A stretch of DNA of 13,742 bases. Source: an uncultured Bacillaceae bacterium. GTDB taxonomy: Bacteria > Bacillota > Bacilli > Bacillales > Alkalibacillaceae. The notes beneath the pieces were generated by a model. The model was given only the letters and a program-made list of their open reading frames with translations. It was not told the DNA's origin and ran no database searches. Positions within the stretch are counted from its first letter, which is position 1. Each line of letters begins with the position of its first letter. Of the stretch, positions 1-7,980 are shown in pieces. The stretch covers positions 1-13,742 of the forward strand of contig CALGNY010000127.1 in the NCBI GenBank assembly GCA_937958375.1, read 5' to 3'. Both the position numbers and the translations under genes were made by a program.

Positions 1-3
1 CTG

Positions 4-45
4 TCATCGACATTCCAACTCTTTTCGAAGCTCAAATGTCGATGA
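4..45. repeat. 11-bp perfect inverted repeat (hairpin) near the window edge
   Basis: TCATCGACATT at 4-14 is perfectly complementary to AATGTCGATGA at 35-45, leaving a 20-base loop that itself contains TTCGAA. The heptamer CCAACTC also occurs twice in direct orientation (15-21 and 51-57). There is no T-run directly after either arm. It could be a second transcript end behind narI, an operator, or the end of a gene outside the window. Its role is unknown. Confidence 0.45.
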
Positions 46-65
46 GGATGCCAACTCAAACTATA

Positions 66-96
66 AGCCCACCACTTAACTTAAAGACGGTGGGCT
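66..96 (-). terminator. Probable terminator after narI
   Basis: AGCCCACC (66-73) pairs with GGTGGGCT (89-96), an 8-bp GC-rich stem starting 9 bases beyond the narI stop codon. On the minus strand the stem is followed by TATAGTTT, a weak T-rich tail. Its position suggests the end of the seven-gene nitrate reductase transcript. Confidence 0.65.
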
Positions 97-104
97 GAGT
101 ATGG

Positions 105-851
105 TTATTCAACGTGTTTATCACTCGACGGGTGGTATAATTTTTTCTCTTCCTCCCAAGCGGTATCTTTCCGGTAATTGACGCGTGAACGATATTGCTG
201 GGGTGCACGCGCTGGATACCGTGCAGGGAAGCTAAAGATGTGAATGAGTGACGTAAATGGAATCGCAGCAAATAACGCAAACGCCGAAGCCACATGCAAT
301 TTGAAAATAAATGGTACATTCTCCATTAACGTATACTCAGGTTGGAACACAAACAGGCTTCGGAACCACGGTCCAATGGTTGTCCGATATTCGTAGGCAA
401 TGACTGTCGTATTATATACAATCGTCATCCACGTTCCCGTAAAAGCAACGAACAACACCGCTCCAACCGTAAAATAATCGGAGAATTTTGTCTTGATTCT
501 TACGGGTTCGACGACGATTTTTCGGAGTAACAGTAAAATCAGCCCTACAACGACCATGAGTCCGGCCAGACCACCACCATAGATGGCACCAATATGATAG
601 AGATGATCGTCAACCCCCATCGCATGATACCATTCGATCGGGATCACCATCCCCATGATGTGACCGATGACAGCGAAAATAATTCCATAATGAAACAGTG
701 GAGAGCCAATTTTTAACCATTTCTTTTCAAAAAGCTCGGTTGAGGGTGCGACCCAAGTCATTTGCCGGAAAGCGTACCGATATAAAAGGCCGAGGATCAT
801 GATGGCTCCAGCTAAATAGGGAAAAATCACCCACCAAAAAATTTCAGTCAT
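105..851 (-). CDS. narI: Respiratory nitrate reductase gamma subunit (cytochrome b)
   Basis: NarI is the membrane cytochrome b that oxidises menaquinol and passes electrons through two b hemes to NarH. The protein is 248 residues from the chosen start and has five hydrophobic segments (about 4-24, 49-70, 87-110, 127-148, 184-206). Histidines 54, 64, 186 and 204 fall where the four heme ligands of E. coli NarI lie (56, 66, 187, 205). An ATG two codons upstream (857) leaves only one base after AGGAGG (864-859), whereas the ATG at 851 has a normal 7-base spacing, so 851 is preferred. The cytoplasmic tail after residue 210 is rich in charged residues and somewhat longer than in typical NarI of about 225 residues. 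It is the last gene of the operon, 36 bases after narJ. Confidence 0.96.
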   Translation of the reverse strand: MTEIFWWVIFPYLAGAIMILGLLYRYAFRQMTWVAPSTELFEKKWLKIGSPLFHYGIIFAVIGHIMGMVIPIEWYHAMGVDDHLYHIGAIYGGGLAGLMVVVGLILLLLRKIVVEPVRIKTKFSDYFTVGAVLFVAFTGTWMTIVYNTTVIAYEYRTTIGPWFRSLFVFQPEYTLMENVPFIFKLHVASAFALFAAIPFTSLIHIFSFPARYPARAPQQYRSRVNYRKDTAWEEEKKLYHPSSDKHVE

Positions 852-887
852 GAGCATGCCTCCTCTTGAGAGAATAGGATGACGAAT

Positions 888-1490
888 CTATTGGTACATA
901 ATCGGATACGGCAGTTCTTCTAAGTCTGCTTTCTCCCGGTTGTTTTCCAAGGCAATAATTTCATCTGTCGATGGTTTTGAGAACGCATAATTCATCAATA
1001 AATGAAATATGCCCAAATAAGGATGGTCTTCATCGAGATGATCGATAATCCGTTGTACGGCAACCGAGAGTCGACGCTCCAACCGTTGCAGTTCTTCATT
1101 TTCCTCAGCAACTGCCACCAACTCAAAAAGCATTGGCATGAAATCCCCTAACTCTTTCTCATCAAGGGAATACCCTGCACCTTCTACGATGTTTTTCAAT
1201 CGAATCAGGGCAGCTCCTCTTTTGGAGCTGTCACCTAATTCGTGAGCCGTTAAATAAAGGCCAGTCTGATTACTCAAATCAAACGAATTGACGTAACATT
1301 CGCGTAATTCCTTGTCAGACATCGAAAGAATCGGGTTGATCGCCTGATTAAATTCCTGCTTTAATGCTTCGCTCTCAACGGTTTCCAAAAAATCAGCCTG
1401 AAGATCATAGAGTTCATTTTTCCATTCCGATGTCGGATAATCCAACAGATTTGACGCACTGATCAGTACGAGCAGTTTATTTTCCTTCAT
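888..1490 (-). CDS. narJ: Nitrate reductase assembly chaperone NarJ (TorD-like family)
   Basis: NarJ is a cytoplasmic chaperone that binds apo-NarG, helps molybdenum cofactor and Fe-S insertion, and delivers NarGH to NarI; it is not part of the final enzyme. The 200-residue protein is acidic and predicted to be all-helical, with no membrane segment or cysteine-rich motif, as expected of the family. Identification rests on size, fold character, some family-like stretches and above all its fixed place between narH and narI. The ATG overlaps the end of narH by 14 bases and has only a weak purine-rich stretch upstream (GAGAGATAAG), so translation is probably coupled to narH. Confidence 0.92.
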   Translation of the reverse strand: MKENKLLVLISASNLLDYPTSEWKNELYDLQADFLETVESEALKQEFNQAINPILSMSDKELRECYVNSFDLSNQTGLYLTAHELGDSSKRGAALIRLKNIVEGAGYSLDEKELGDFMPMLFELVAVAEENEELQRLERRLSVAVQRIIDHLDEDHPYLGIFHLLMNYAFSKPSTDEIIALENNREKADLEELPYPIMYQ

Positions 1491-2997
1491 GCTGCTTATC
1501 TCTCGCTTTCAAATAACTGAATGTCGGATTCATACCTTCAGGTGGTGCAATGTCTTCGAGACTGCAGGCACCTTGGCTATACTGCAGATCATCATCCATT
1601 TCTCTACGGCCAGTCGGAATGACATAGCGCTCATTATACTTGGCGACACCAAGTAGACGAGCCATATCTTCGACTTCTTCAGGTGTCGTATTGGCTTCTT
1701 TCAATAGTTCACTCTGTCTGAACTCATCGATTCCGCCAACCGTTTTGCCACGCATATAAACGCGCATCGCCGACAGTTTCAACAACACGTTTCGAATTAC
1801 CTCAGTATCATCCGCAGAAAGTAATGAAGCCAAATACTCCATAGGAATTCGCATTTGATCAATGGCCGGAATGTAGCCATCTGTATCCAACTCATCTTCG
1901 TTTGTCACATGGTTCATGATCGGGCTCAATGGCGGCACATACCAAACCATTGGTAGGGTACGGTATTCCGGGTGAAGAGGAAGAGCGATCTTCCATTTCA
2001 TCGCCATTTTATAGACAGGTGAATCCTGAGCCGCTTCAATCCATGATTCATTGATACCTTGTTCTTTTGCTTTTTCAATCACTTTAGGGTCAAAAGGATC
2101 CATGAAGCAATCCAATTGTGCTTCATATAAATCCTGTGGGTCTTCTACAGATGCCGCCTCTTCGATTTTATCTGCATCATACAGAACGACACCGATATAG
2201 CGAATTCGGCCGACACACGTTTCAGAACAAATTGTCGGAAGACCCGCTTCCGTTCGTGGATAACAGAAATTACATTTCTCTGCTTTATGCGTTTTCCAAT
2301 TGTAATAAACCTTATTGTACGGGCAGCCATTTTGGCAGAAACGCCAGCCACGACAAGCGTCTTGGTCAACCAGTACAATCCCGTCCTCATCTCGTTTATA
2401 CAGCGCACCCGTCGGGCAGGAGGCGACACAAGATGGGTTCAGGCAGTGTTCGCAGATCCGTGGCAAGTACATCATAAAGGTACTTTCGTATTCCGTTTTG
2501 ATATGGTCTTGCAATTTTTCTACGTTCGGATCTTGTGGAACAATCTCACTTCCACCAGCCAAATCATCATCCCAGTTGGAACCCCACGTCGGTTTATCGA
2601 TATACTCTCCGGTTATTTGCGACTTCGGACGTGCGACGGGGATGTTTTCGGATTTTGGACTGTGAATTAGGTTTTCATACTCATAGGTCCACGGCTCACC
2701 GAAATCTTCCATTTCGCGCATTTCTGGGTTGTAGAAAATATTGGCGAGTTTGGAGATCGGTCCACCAGCTTTCAATTTCAATTTACCGTTACGGAGCTCC
2801 CAGCCACCTTTGTAGCGTTCGGTATCTTCCCAACGTTTCGGGTAGCCAACACCTGGACGCGTCTCTACGTTATTGAACCACATGTATTCAGCACCCGGAC
2901 GATTGGTCCATGTGTTTTTACAAGTGACTGAACACGTGTGACATCCGATACATTTGTCTAAGTGCATCACCATTGCTACTTGTGCTTTAATCCTCAA
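1477..2997 (-). CDS. narH: Respiratory nitrate reductase beta subunit (Fe-S electron transfer)
   Basis: NarH carries electrons from NarI heme to NarG through three [4Fe-4S] clusters and one [3Fe-4S] cluster. In this 506-residue protein all cysteine groups are visible: C16/C19/C22/C26, C182/C185/C190/C194, C215/C221/C225 and C242/C245/C257/C261. Trp218 stands where a fourth cysteine would be in the third group (C-xx-W-xx-C-xxx-C), the hallmark of the [3Fe-4S] cluster in NarH. The start is TTG, 9 bases after AAGGAGG; it gives the family N-terminus (MRIKAQVAMVMHLDKC), and no ATG suits better. It overlaps the end of narG by 11 bases. Sequence and length agree closely with Bacillus NarH, extending a little past the last conserved block. 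Confidence 0.98.
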   Translation of the reverse strand: MRIKAQVAMVMHLDKCIGCHTCSVTCKNTWTNRPGAEYMWFNNVETRPGVGYPKRWEDTERYKGGWELRNGKLKLKAGGPISKLANIFYNPEMREMEDFGEPWTYEYENLIHSPKSENIPVARPKSQITGEYIDKPTWGSNWDDDLAGGSEIVPQDPNVEKLQDHIKTEYESTFMMYLPRICEHCLNPSCVASCPTGALYKRDEDGIVLVDQDACRGWRFCQNGCPYNKVYYNWKTHKAEKCNFCYPRTEAGLPTICSETCVGRIRYIGVVLYDADKIEEAASVEDPQDLYEAQLDCFMDPFDPKVIEKAKEQGINESWIEAAQDSPVYKMAMKWKIALPLHPEYRTLPMVWYVPPLSPIMNHVTNEDELDTDGYIPAIDQMRIPMEYLASLLSADDTEVIRNVLLKLSAMRVYMRGKTVGGIDEFRQSELLKEANTTPEEVEDMARLLGVAKYNERYVIPTGRREMDDDLQYSQGACSLEDIAPPEGMNPTFSYLKARDKQHEGK

Positions 2998-5900
2998 GCC
3001 AATCTACCTCCTTAAGTGGTCTGATTACAGCCATCGTGTCACGTTGGTGACCGGTTGGTCCGTAATAGTTGAATCCATAACTCAGCTGTGAATAGCCTCC
3101 GATCATATGGGTAGGCTTCAACGTAATCCGTGTCACACTATTGTGTGTTCCACCACGTTTTTTATTGATTGCCGTTCCCGGAACACCCATCGTGCGGTCT
3201 TGGGCGTGGTACATATAGACCATGCCTCGCGGGATTCGGTAGGTTAAAACGGCACGTGCCGAAATGACACCGTTTCGATTGTAAACTTCAATGAAATCAT
3301 TATCCTTGATGCCGATCGATGCACCGTCTTCTTCATTCATCCAGACGACTTGCCAACCACGGAACAATTGAACCATTGGTGTTGCTTCCGTAAACATCGT
3401 ATGGATGCCCCATTTTTGGTGAGGGGTCAAATACCGGACGGTCAGCGATTTTCCATTCTCTTCGACACCTGGATCTGACTTCAAAAACGGCCCTTTATTG
3501 AGTGGCGGTAGATACAACGGTAAATTTTCACCGAAATCTAGCATCATCTCATGATCCAAGTAAAAACTCTGTCTTCCTGTCAATGTCCGCCATGGAATGT
3601 GATATTCTTTGTTGGTCGTAAATGGACTATACCGTCTGCCATCTTTCTCCATACCACTCCAGACAGGTGTCGTCAGTGACGTCCGTGGCTGAATGGACAG
3701 TTCATCGAGCGTGAAATCTTCTTCCTCTCGCCCTTCAGCGAGCTCCGTCAGCTTCTTACCGGTTTTCTTTTCTAAAGACTTCCATCCTTCTACTGCTCTT
3801 CTACCGTTTGAAGCACCGGACATGAGTAAAATTGCGTTTATCGCATTTTTATCTTTATAGAGACTCGGATTCCCTTTACTGATTCCTTCTATACGGGATT
3901 TACCCAGTCGGTCTTCTAATTCCTTATAGACTTTTTCTCCATCATAGCTAACTCCTTTTGAACCATAACCTTTTTTCATATTCGGCCCGATCGTAATCCA
4001 CTTATCGTACACATTGGAATAATCCCGAGTGACGATGTTGAGATTCGGCATCGTTTTACCTGGTATGGCTTCAACTTCACCCTTACGCCAGTCTTTGATT
4101 TCACCATTGACTTGAGCGATTTCATCAGGCGAATCATGCCCAAGCGGACTCATCATCAACTCTTCCGTTTCACCTGGTAAATGATCCTCTGCCATCTCAG
4201 AAAATACCTTAGCGATTTCTCTAAAAATTGCCCAATCGCTCTTTGCCTCCCACGGTGGAGAGATCGCAGCATTAAATGGATGAATAAACGGATGCATATC
4301 CGTCGAGCTGATGTCATTCTTTTCATACCAAGTTGCTGTCGGCAAGACGATGTCTGAGAATAATCCTGAGCTCGTCATCCGAAAGTCGATGCTGACAAAT
4401 AGGTCGGTCTTGCCTTCCGGTGATTTTTCGGAAACGTTGACATCACTAGGTTGCCAAGAATTCTCCGGTTCGGTCATGACCTGGTGTTCACCACCGATTA
4501 AATGACGCGCAAAATATTCATGCCCTTTCCCACTGTCGCCTAAGAGATTCGATCGCCAGTTAAAGAATACACGTGGGAATGTACGTGGATCATTCGGATT
4601 TTCAATTGCCCAATCCAGCTCGCCTGATTTTACTTTTTTAACGACATCCTGAATGATTTCTTCCTTTGAACTTGCACCGTTCGCTCGACTTTCTTTGACG
4701 ATATCAATCGAGTTTTGAGCGAACTGCGGATACGACGGCAGCCAGCCTAACCGGGCGGATAAGGCATTCACATCTGCCGGATGCATACTGTTGTACTTTC
4801 CGCTCCATGAGGTGTTTTGCAGATTCAATTGCTCGTCTTCATATCTGAATTGCTCTGTCGCAAAATAGAAAAATGACGTCCCATTTTGATGTCTTGGTGC
4901 TACTCCCCAATCTTTTGCGAAAGCAACTACGCCCCAGCCTTCACTCGGTCGGACTTTTTCTTGACCGACATAATGGGCCCAACCGCCTCCATTGACACCT
5001 TGGGAGCCGGTTAATAAAATCAAGTTCAAAATCGCACGATAAATATGATCACTATGGTACCAGTGGTTCGTCCCACCGCCCATCGCAATCATGGATTTAC
5101 CTTTCGTTCGTGCCGCGTTATCCGCAAATTCTTTCGCAATCTTAATGACGTGGTTTTTATTGACGCCCGTGATGCTTTCCTGCCAGGCAGGTGTATACGG
5201 TTTGTCATCATGGTAATCGGTCGGATAATCGCCTTCCAAACCACGACTGATGCCAACATGGGCCATCATCAAATCATAAACGGTCGTGACCATCATTTCA
5301 TTGCCGTCAGCATCTTTCATATGTTTGACAGGAACGCCTCGGTCGATTGTATCTCCTTCCTCTTTCGCAAAATAAGGAAACGTCACTTGGACCACTTCAT
5401 CTGAATCATCGATCATGCTAAGCTGTGGATCGATTTCAGTTCCATCTTCTTTGTCTAAATCCAAGTTCCATTTGTTACTGCCATCCCACCGAAAACCTTG
5501 TGTACCGTTCGGCGCTTCAACTTCTTTCGTCTTTTCATCCAGAACGACGGTTTTCCACTCACTTTTTTCTTGTGAATCACCGAAATCAGAAGCACGTAGG
5601 AAACGGTTGGCACGGTAGCCTTCATCCTTTTTGTCTATTCGGACGAGAAATGGTAAATCGGTAAATCGTTTAACATAATCAATAAAGTAAGGGATTTGTT
5701 GTTTGACGTAGAATTCATTCAGAATCACATGAGTCATTGCCATGGCTAATGCTCCATCTGTTCCAGCGCGAGCCGGTAGCCACACATCAGCAAATTTCTC
5801 GTATTCTGCATAGTCGGGGCTGACTCCGACTACTTTTGTGCCGTTATAACGAGCTTCGACCATAAAATGGGCATCAGGTGTACGTGTCTGAGGTAGGTTC

Positions 5901-6673
5901 GTTCCCCAAATGATAAAGTACTTGGTATTATACCAATCAGCACTTTCGGGAACATCTGTCTGTTCGCCCCATACTTGAGGTGAAGCTGGAGGTAGATCCG
6001 CATACCAATCGTAGAAACTCAAAATCGTTCCACCCAGCAATGACAGAAAGCGGGAACCACCTGCATAACTGATCATTGACATGGCTGGTATCGGGCTGAA
6101 GCCTACGATTCGGTCGGGACCATATTTTTTGATGGTATAAATGGAAGCACTGGCGATGATTTCACACACTTCTCGCCAGTTCGCCCGTACAAAGCCGCCT
6201 TTCCCCCTGGCTTTGACGATTTGCTTGCGTTTTTGAGGATCATTTTGAATGTTTTCCCATGCTTGCACAGGGTTATGACCTGCATCCTTCTCCGCTTTCC
6301 ATAGTTCATACAAGTCGCCACGGACATACGGATATTTCACTCGTGCAGGACTATAGGTATACCAAGAAAAACTCGCTCCTCTTGGACAACCTCTTGGTTC
6401 ATACTCCGGAAAGTCATCCCCTGTTGATGGGTAATCGGTTTGTTGTGTTTCAGAAGTGATAATGCCATCCTTGACATAGATTTTCCAACTACAAGAGCCA
6501 GTACAGTTTACGCCATGCGTCGAGCGGACAACCCGATCATGCGCCCATCTTCTTCTGTAAATATCCTCAGAATCTCGTGGGCGAGGACTCTCTTCTGCCC
6601 ACCCGTCAGCAATCTCACGACCCTTGCGTAGATACTTGATCCGGTCGAGCAACTTATTTGTCCTTCTTGCCAT
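2987..6673 (-). CDS. narG: Respiratory nitrate reductase alpha subunit (molybdenum catalytic subunit)
   Basis: NarG reduces nitrate to nitrite at a Mo-bis-MGD centre on the inner face of the membrane. From the ATG at 6673 the protein has 1228 residues, a normal length. The [4Fe-4S] cluster FS0 motif is present as H53-xxx-C57-xxx-C61 and C96, with the histidine ligand typical of NarG. The segment YDWYADLPPASPQ places Asp222 at the position of the molybdenum-ligating aspartate of E. coli NarG. There is no complete twin-arginine signal, in line with cytoplasmic NarGH. A GTG at 6682 opens the same frame, but it is inside the Shine-Dalgarno sequence GGGAGGTG; the ATG at 6673 has 8-base spacing from GGAGG. 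The start lies within the end of the preceding 97-residue gene (20-base overlap), so coupling is likely. Confidence 0.98.
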   Translation of the reverse strand: MARRTNKLLDRIKYLRKGREIADGWAEESPRPRDSEDIYRRRWAHDRVVRSTHGVNCTGSCSWKIYVKDGIITSETQQTDYPSTGDDFPEYEPRGCPRGASFSWYTYSPARVKYPYVRGDLYELWKAEKDAGHNPVQAWENIQNDPQKRKQIVKARGKGGFVRANWREVCEIIASASIYTIKKYGPDRIVGFSPIPAMSMISYAGGSRFLSLLGGTILSFYDWYADLPPASPQVWGEQTDVPESADWYNTKYFIIWGTNLPQTRTPDAHFMVEARYNGTKVVGVSPDYAEYEKFADVWLPARAGTDGALAMAMTHVILNEFYVKQQIPYFIDYVKRFTDLPFLVRIDKKDEGYRANRFLRASDFGDSQEKSEWKTVVLDEKTKEVEAPNGTQGFRWDGSNKWNLDLDKEDGTEIDPQLSMIDDSDEVVQVTFPYFAKEEGDTIDRGVPVKHMKDADGNEMMVTTVYDLMMAHVGISRGLEGDYPTDYHDDKPYTPAWQESITGVNKNHVIKIAKEFADNAARTKGKSMIAMGGGTNHWYHSDHIYRAILNLILLTGSQGVNGGGWAHYVGQEKVRPSEGWGVVAFAKDWGVAPRHQNGTSFFYFATEQFRYEDEQLNLQNTSWSGKYNSMHPADVNALSARLGWLPSYPQFAQNSIDIVKESRANGASSKEEIIQDVVKKVKSGELDWAIENPNDPRTFPRVFFNWRSNLLGDSGKGHEYFARHLIGGEHQVMTEPENSWQPSDVNVSEKSPEGKTDLFVSIDFRMTSSGLFSDIVLPTATWYEKNDISSTDMHPFIHPFNAAISPPWEAKSDWAIFREIAKVFSEMAEDHLPGETEELMMSPLGHDSPDEIAQVNGEIKDWRKGEVEAIPGKTMPNLNIVTRDYSNVYDKWITIGPNMKKGYGSKGVSYDGEKVYKELEDRLGKSRIEGISKGNPSLYKDKNAINAILLMSGASNGRRAVEGWKSLEKKTGKKLTELAEGREEEDFTLDELSIQPRTSLTTPVWSGMEKDGRRYSPFTTNKEYHIPWRTLTGRQSFYLDHEMMLDFGENLPLYLPPLNKGPFLKSDPGVEENGKSLTVRYLTPHQKWGIHTMFTEATPMVQLFRGWQVVWMNEEDGASIGIKDNDFIEVYNRNGVISARAVLTYRIPRGMVYMYHAQDRTMGVPGTAINKKRGGTHNSVTRITLKPTHMIGGYSQLSYGFNYYGPTGHQRDTMAVIRPLKEVDWLED

Positions 6674-6947
6674 CAACGTCACCTCCCATAGGCATGGAAC
6701 CTAACGGATTAAAACGTTCTCCGACCAACTTGAAACTATCATGAGGTGCTTCAAGTTCTTCCAAAAACACACTTAACGTCGGAGCATTTGCTGCAGCAAG
6801 AATCAGTCGCTCTAAGTTGTCTAATTCATCAATCTCATATACTTTTTCAATGATACCGGGTGCGATTTCACCAAAGCGCATTTTGAGTACATGGATTAAA
6901 TCTTCTCTGTCTTGTTCTAGTTCGGCTTCATTTTGAAAGTTAAACAA
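6654..6947 (-). CDS. Small protein of unknown function with DUF4351-like helical repeat
   Basis: This 97-residue acidic protein is not a known Nar subunit. Residues about 23-65 (from RFGEI through FLEELE) resemble the short helical C-terminal DUF4351 domain found at the end of many Rpn/PD-(D/E)XK proteins, where an RFG(E/P) motif precedes a leucine-rich helix; here the nuclease part is absent. That resemblance is judged by eye. The start is TTG with an excellent AGGAGG 7 bases upstream; no in-frame ATG lies near it. It follows the 104-residue gene after 18 bases and overlaps narG by 20 bases, which strongly implies co-expression with nitrate reductase. A role as chaperone or adaptor for NarG is only inference. 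No cysteines or histidine clusters suggest a cofactor. Confidence 0.8.
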   Translation of the reverse strand: MFNFQNEAELEQDREDLIHVLKMRFGEIAPGIIEKVYEIDELDNLERLILAAANAPTLSVFLEELEAPHDSFKLVGERFNPLGSMPMGGDVDGKKDK

Positions 6948-6965
6948 TCGATCTCCTCCTCTAGC

Positions 6966-7280
6966 TTAAGGTGCCATGATTTTGAAGTAGTTATCGATTA
7001 ATACTTTTCTTGCCGTATCCCCTGTTTCTTTTATAAATGTGTCTAGTGATGGATGTCCTTCTTCGATTTCTTCTGTTTTAAAAAAGTGCGTCACTTCATG
7101 ATCAAAATACTCCCCGTGTCTTACGATGACTTCGATTCCATTCTCTACTTTTTTGCCGAGAAGCTTTAAATCATAAGAATGGATTCGATATTCTTCTTCC
7201 AGTCCATCGGTTATGTACCGATATAGCTTTGGAGAAACAATCATGAGCGAGCGGTAACGCTGTTCATTCGATTCTGACAT
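6966..7280 (-). CDS. Small protein of unknown function in the nar operon
   Basis: I do not recognise this 104-residue protein. It is soluble, mixed in charge and predicted mixed alpha/beta, with a stretch of alternating hydrophobic residues (about 43-53) and no signal peptide, membrane helix or cysteine. Histidines 34, 55, 61, 65 and 76 are scattered, so metal binding cannot be excluded but is not shown by a motif. The ATG has a strong GGGGGTGA Shine-Dalgarno 4 bases upstream. It lies 18 bases after the hemerythrin-like gene and 18 bases before the 97-residue gene, so the three form one module in front of narG. A function linked to nitrate or nitric oxide metabolism is inferred from position only. 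Confidence 0.8.
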   Translation of the reverse strand: MSESNEQRYRSLMIVSPKLYRYITDGLEEEYRIHSYDLKLLGKKVENGIEVIVRHGEYFDHEVTHFFKTEEIEEGHPSLDTFIKETGDTARKVLIDNYFKIMAP

Positions 7281-7298
7281 TTGTTCACCCCCACATAG

Positions 7299-7718
7299 TT
7301 AATGTTCAGGCAACAATCTTTCTTCCTCTTTGTTATGAAAAGCATCGACATGAACGAGTGTGTGGAACAATTCTAATGTTTCATAACTGATTCCCTCGTT
7401 TTCCAGTTGGTGTTTGATCTGTTTCACAAGATCTCTCATGATGTCATGATCTCGCGTCAGTTCAGTTATGGAATCTTTCAATTCAGGGTCTTCTTCAACC
7501 AATTCCTTATATAACCCTTCCTCTTCTGAGTCTGCATGTCTTAATGTTCTTGTTTCCCAATGCTCAACTGTTATTAATGCAGTTTCCATAGCCTGTTCGT
7601 CTTTTCCATGTTCTAAAAACTTGGCAAGGATCTCATTTAACTCTCTTGCCTCATTCAAAGCAGCTTCGTGAATCGCTGCGTGGCTATGCGCTTTTTTTAA
7701 AGCCGGGCCTGAAGCCAT
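7299..7718 (-). CDS. Hemerythrin-like (HHE) domain protein
   Basis: The 139-residue, almost entirely helical protein fits the hemerythrin HHE cation-binding fold, a four-helix bundle holding a di-iron site that binds O2, NO or related species. Candidate ligands fall in the expected helices: H17 in helix 1, H53/E57 and H61 with E65-E67 in helix 2, H91 (RDHDIMR) in helix 3, and H119, H123, H128 and E132 in helix 4 ending in LLPEH. It lacks the N-terminal ScdA/YtfE-type domain and any signal peptide, so it is a single-domain cytosolic protein. AAAGGAGG lies 8 bases before the ATG. It is first in the nar transcription unit, which suggests sensing or scavenging of O2 or of NO made during nitrate and nitrite reduction (inference). 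Confidence 0.85.
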   Translation of the reverse strand: MASGPALKKAHSHAAIHEAALNEARELNEILAKFLEHGKDEQAMETALITVEHWETRTLRHADSEEEGLYKELVEEDPELKDSITELTRDHDIMRDLVKQIKHQLENEGISYETLELFHTLVHVDAFHNKEEERLLPEH

Positions 7719-7750
7719 TCAATTGCCTCCTTTATCCATATTGGTATCTT

Positions 7751-7781
7751 TATAAGTATGGAATGATTTCCATTCCTTATA
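7751..7781. promoter_or_regulatory. Inverted repeat upstream of the hemerythrin-nar operon (possible operator)
   Basis: GGAATG (7760-7765) and CATTCC (7771-7776) form a perfect 6-bp dyad around a 5-base centre, and TATAAG (7751-7756) is complementary to CTTATA (7776-7781). It sits 33-63 bases upstream of the hemerythrin start, where a repressor site or 5' leader hairpin would be expected. The core AATGATTTCCATT matches the Fur-box core AATGATAATCATT at 10 of 13 positions by eye. The regulator is not known. Confidence 0.35.
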
Positions 7782-7795
7782 CCCCAATGTAAGAC

Positions 7796-7826
7796 AACAT
7801 AACGATAACTGAATAAATGAAGTCAA
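7796..7826 (-). promoter_or_regulatory. Candidate promoter of the hemerythrin-nar operon
   Basis: On the minus strand TTGACT (7826-7821) is a good -35 element. A weak -10 could be GTTATG (7803-7798, spacer 17) or TATGTT (7801-7796, spacer 19). A poor -10 would suit an activated promoter. The rest of the 7719-7980 gap shows no other gene. I looked for, and did not find, a clear FNR-type dyad (TGTGA-N6-TCACA). Confidence 0.25.
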
Positions 7827-7941
7827 TCATAAGATGAAAACACTTTGATCAATACTGAAAGTACAGAAAAAACCGAATTCACTGATAATTCTACAGACCA
7901 CATTATTCCATGTCAAAAGAAAGGGATTTAGCAAGCTGGAT

Positions 7942-7972
7942 AAAAAAACAACCTCCTTTGACTAGAGGTTGT
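7942..7972 (-). terminator. Rho-independent terminator of the YtkA-like gene
   Basis: On the minus strand ACAACCTC (7972-7965) and GAGGTTGT (7955-7948) form an 8-bp stem around a 9-base loop and run into seven T residues (7948-7942). It begins 9 bases after the stop codon of the YtkA-like gene and separates that gene from the nar operon. Confidence 0.9.
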
Positions 7973-7980
7973 CTTTAGAA

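Noticed and set aside
2145..2876. Several open frames of 90-130 codons on both strands inside narH
   Set aside because: They lie in other frames of a strongly conserved gene, have no ribosome-binding sites and show no recognisable protein pattern.
6610..6673. Twin-arginine signal on NarG (ARRTNK near the start)
   Set aside because: Only two arginines followed by threonine, without the S/T-RR-x-F-L-K pattern or a hydrophobic stretch; Bacillus NarG is cytoplasmic.
7719..7980. FNR-type binding site controlling the nar operon
   Set aside because: I looked for TGTGA-N6-TCACA and close variants on both strands in this gap and found none that was convincing.
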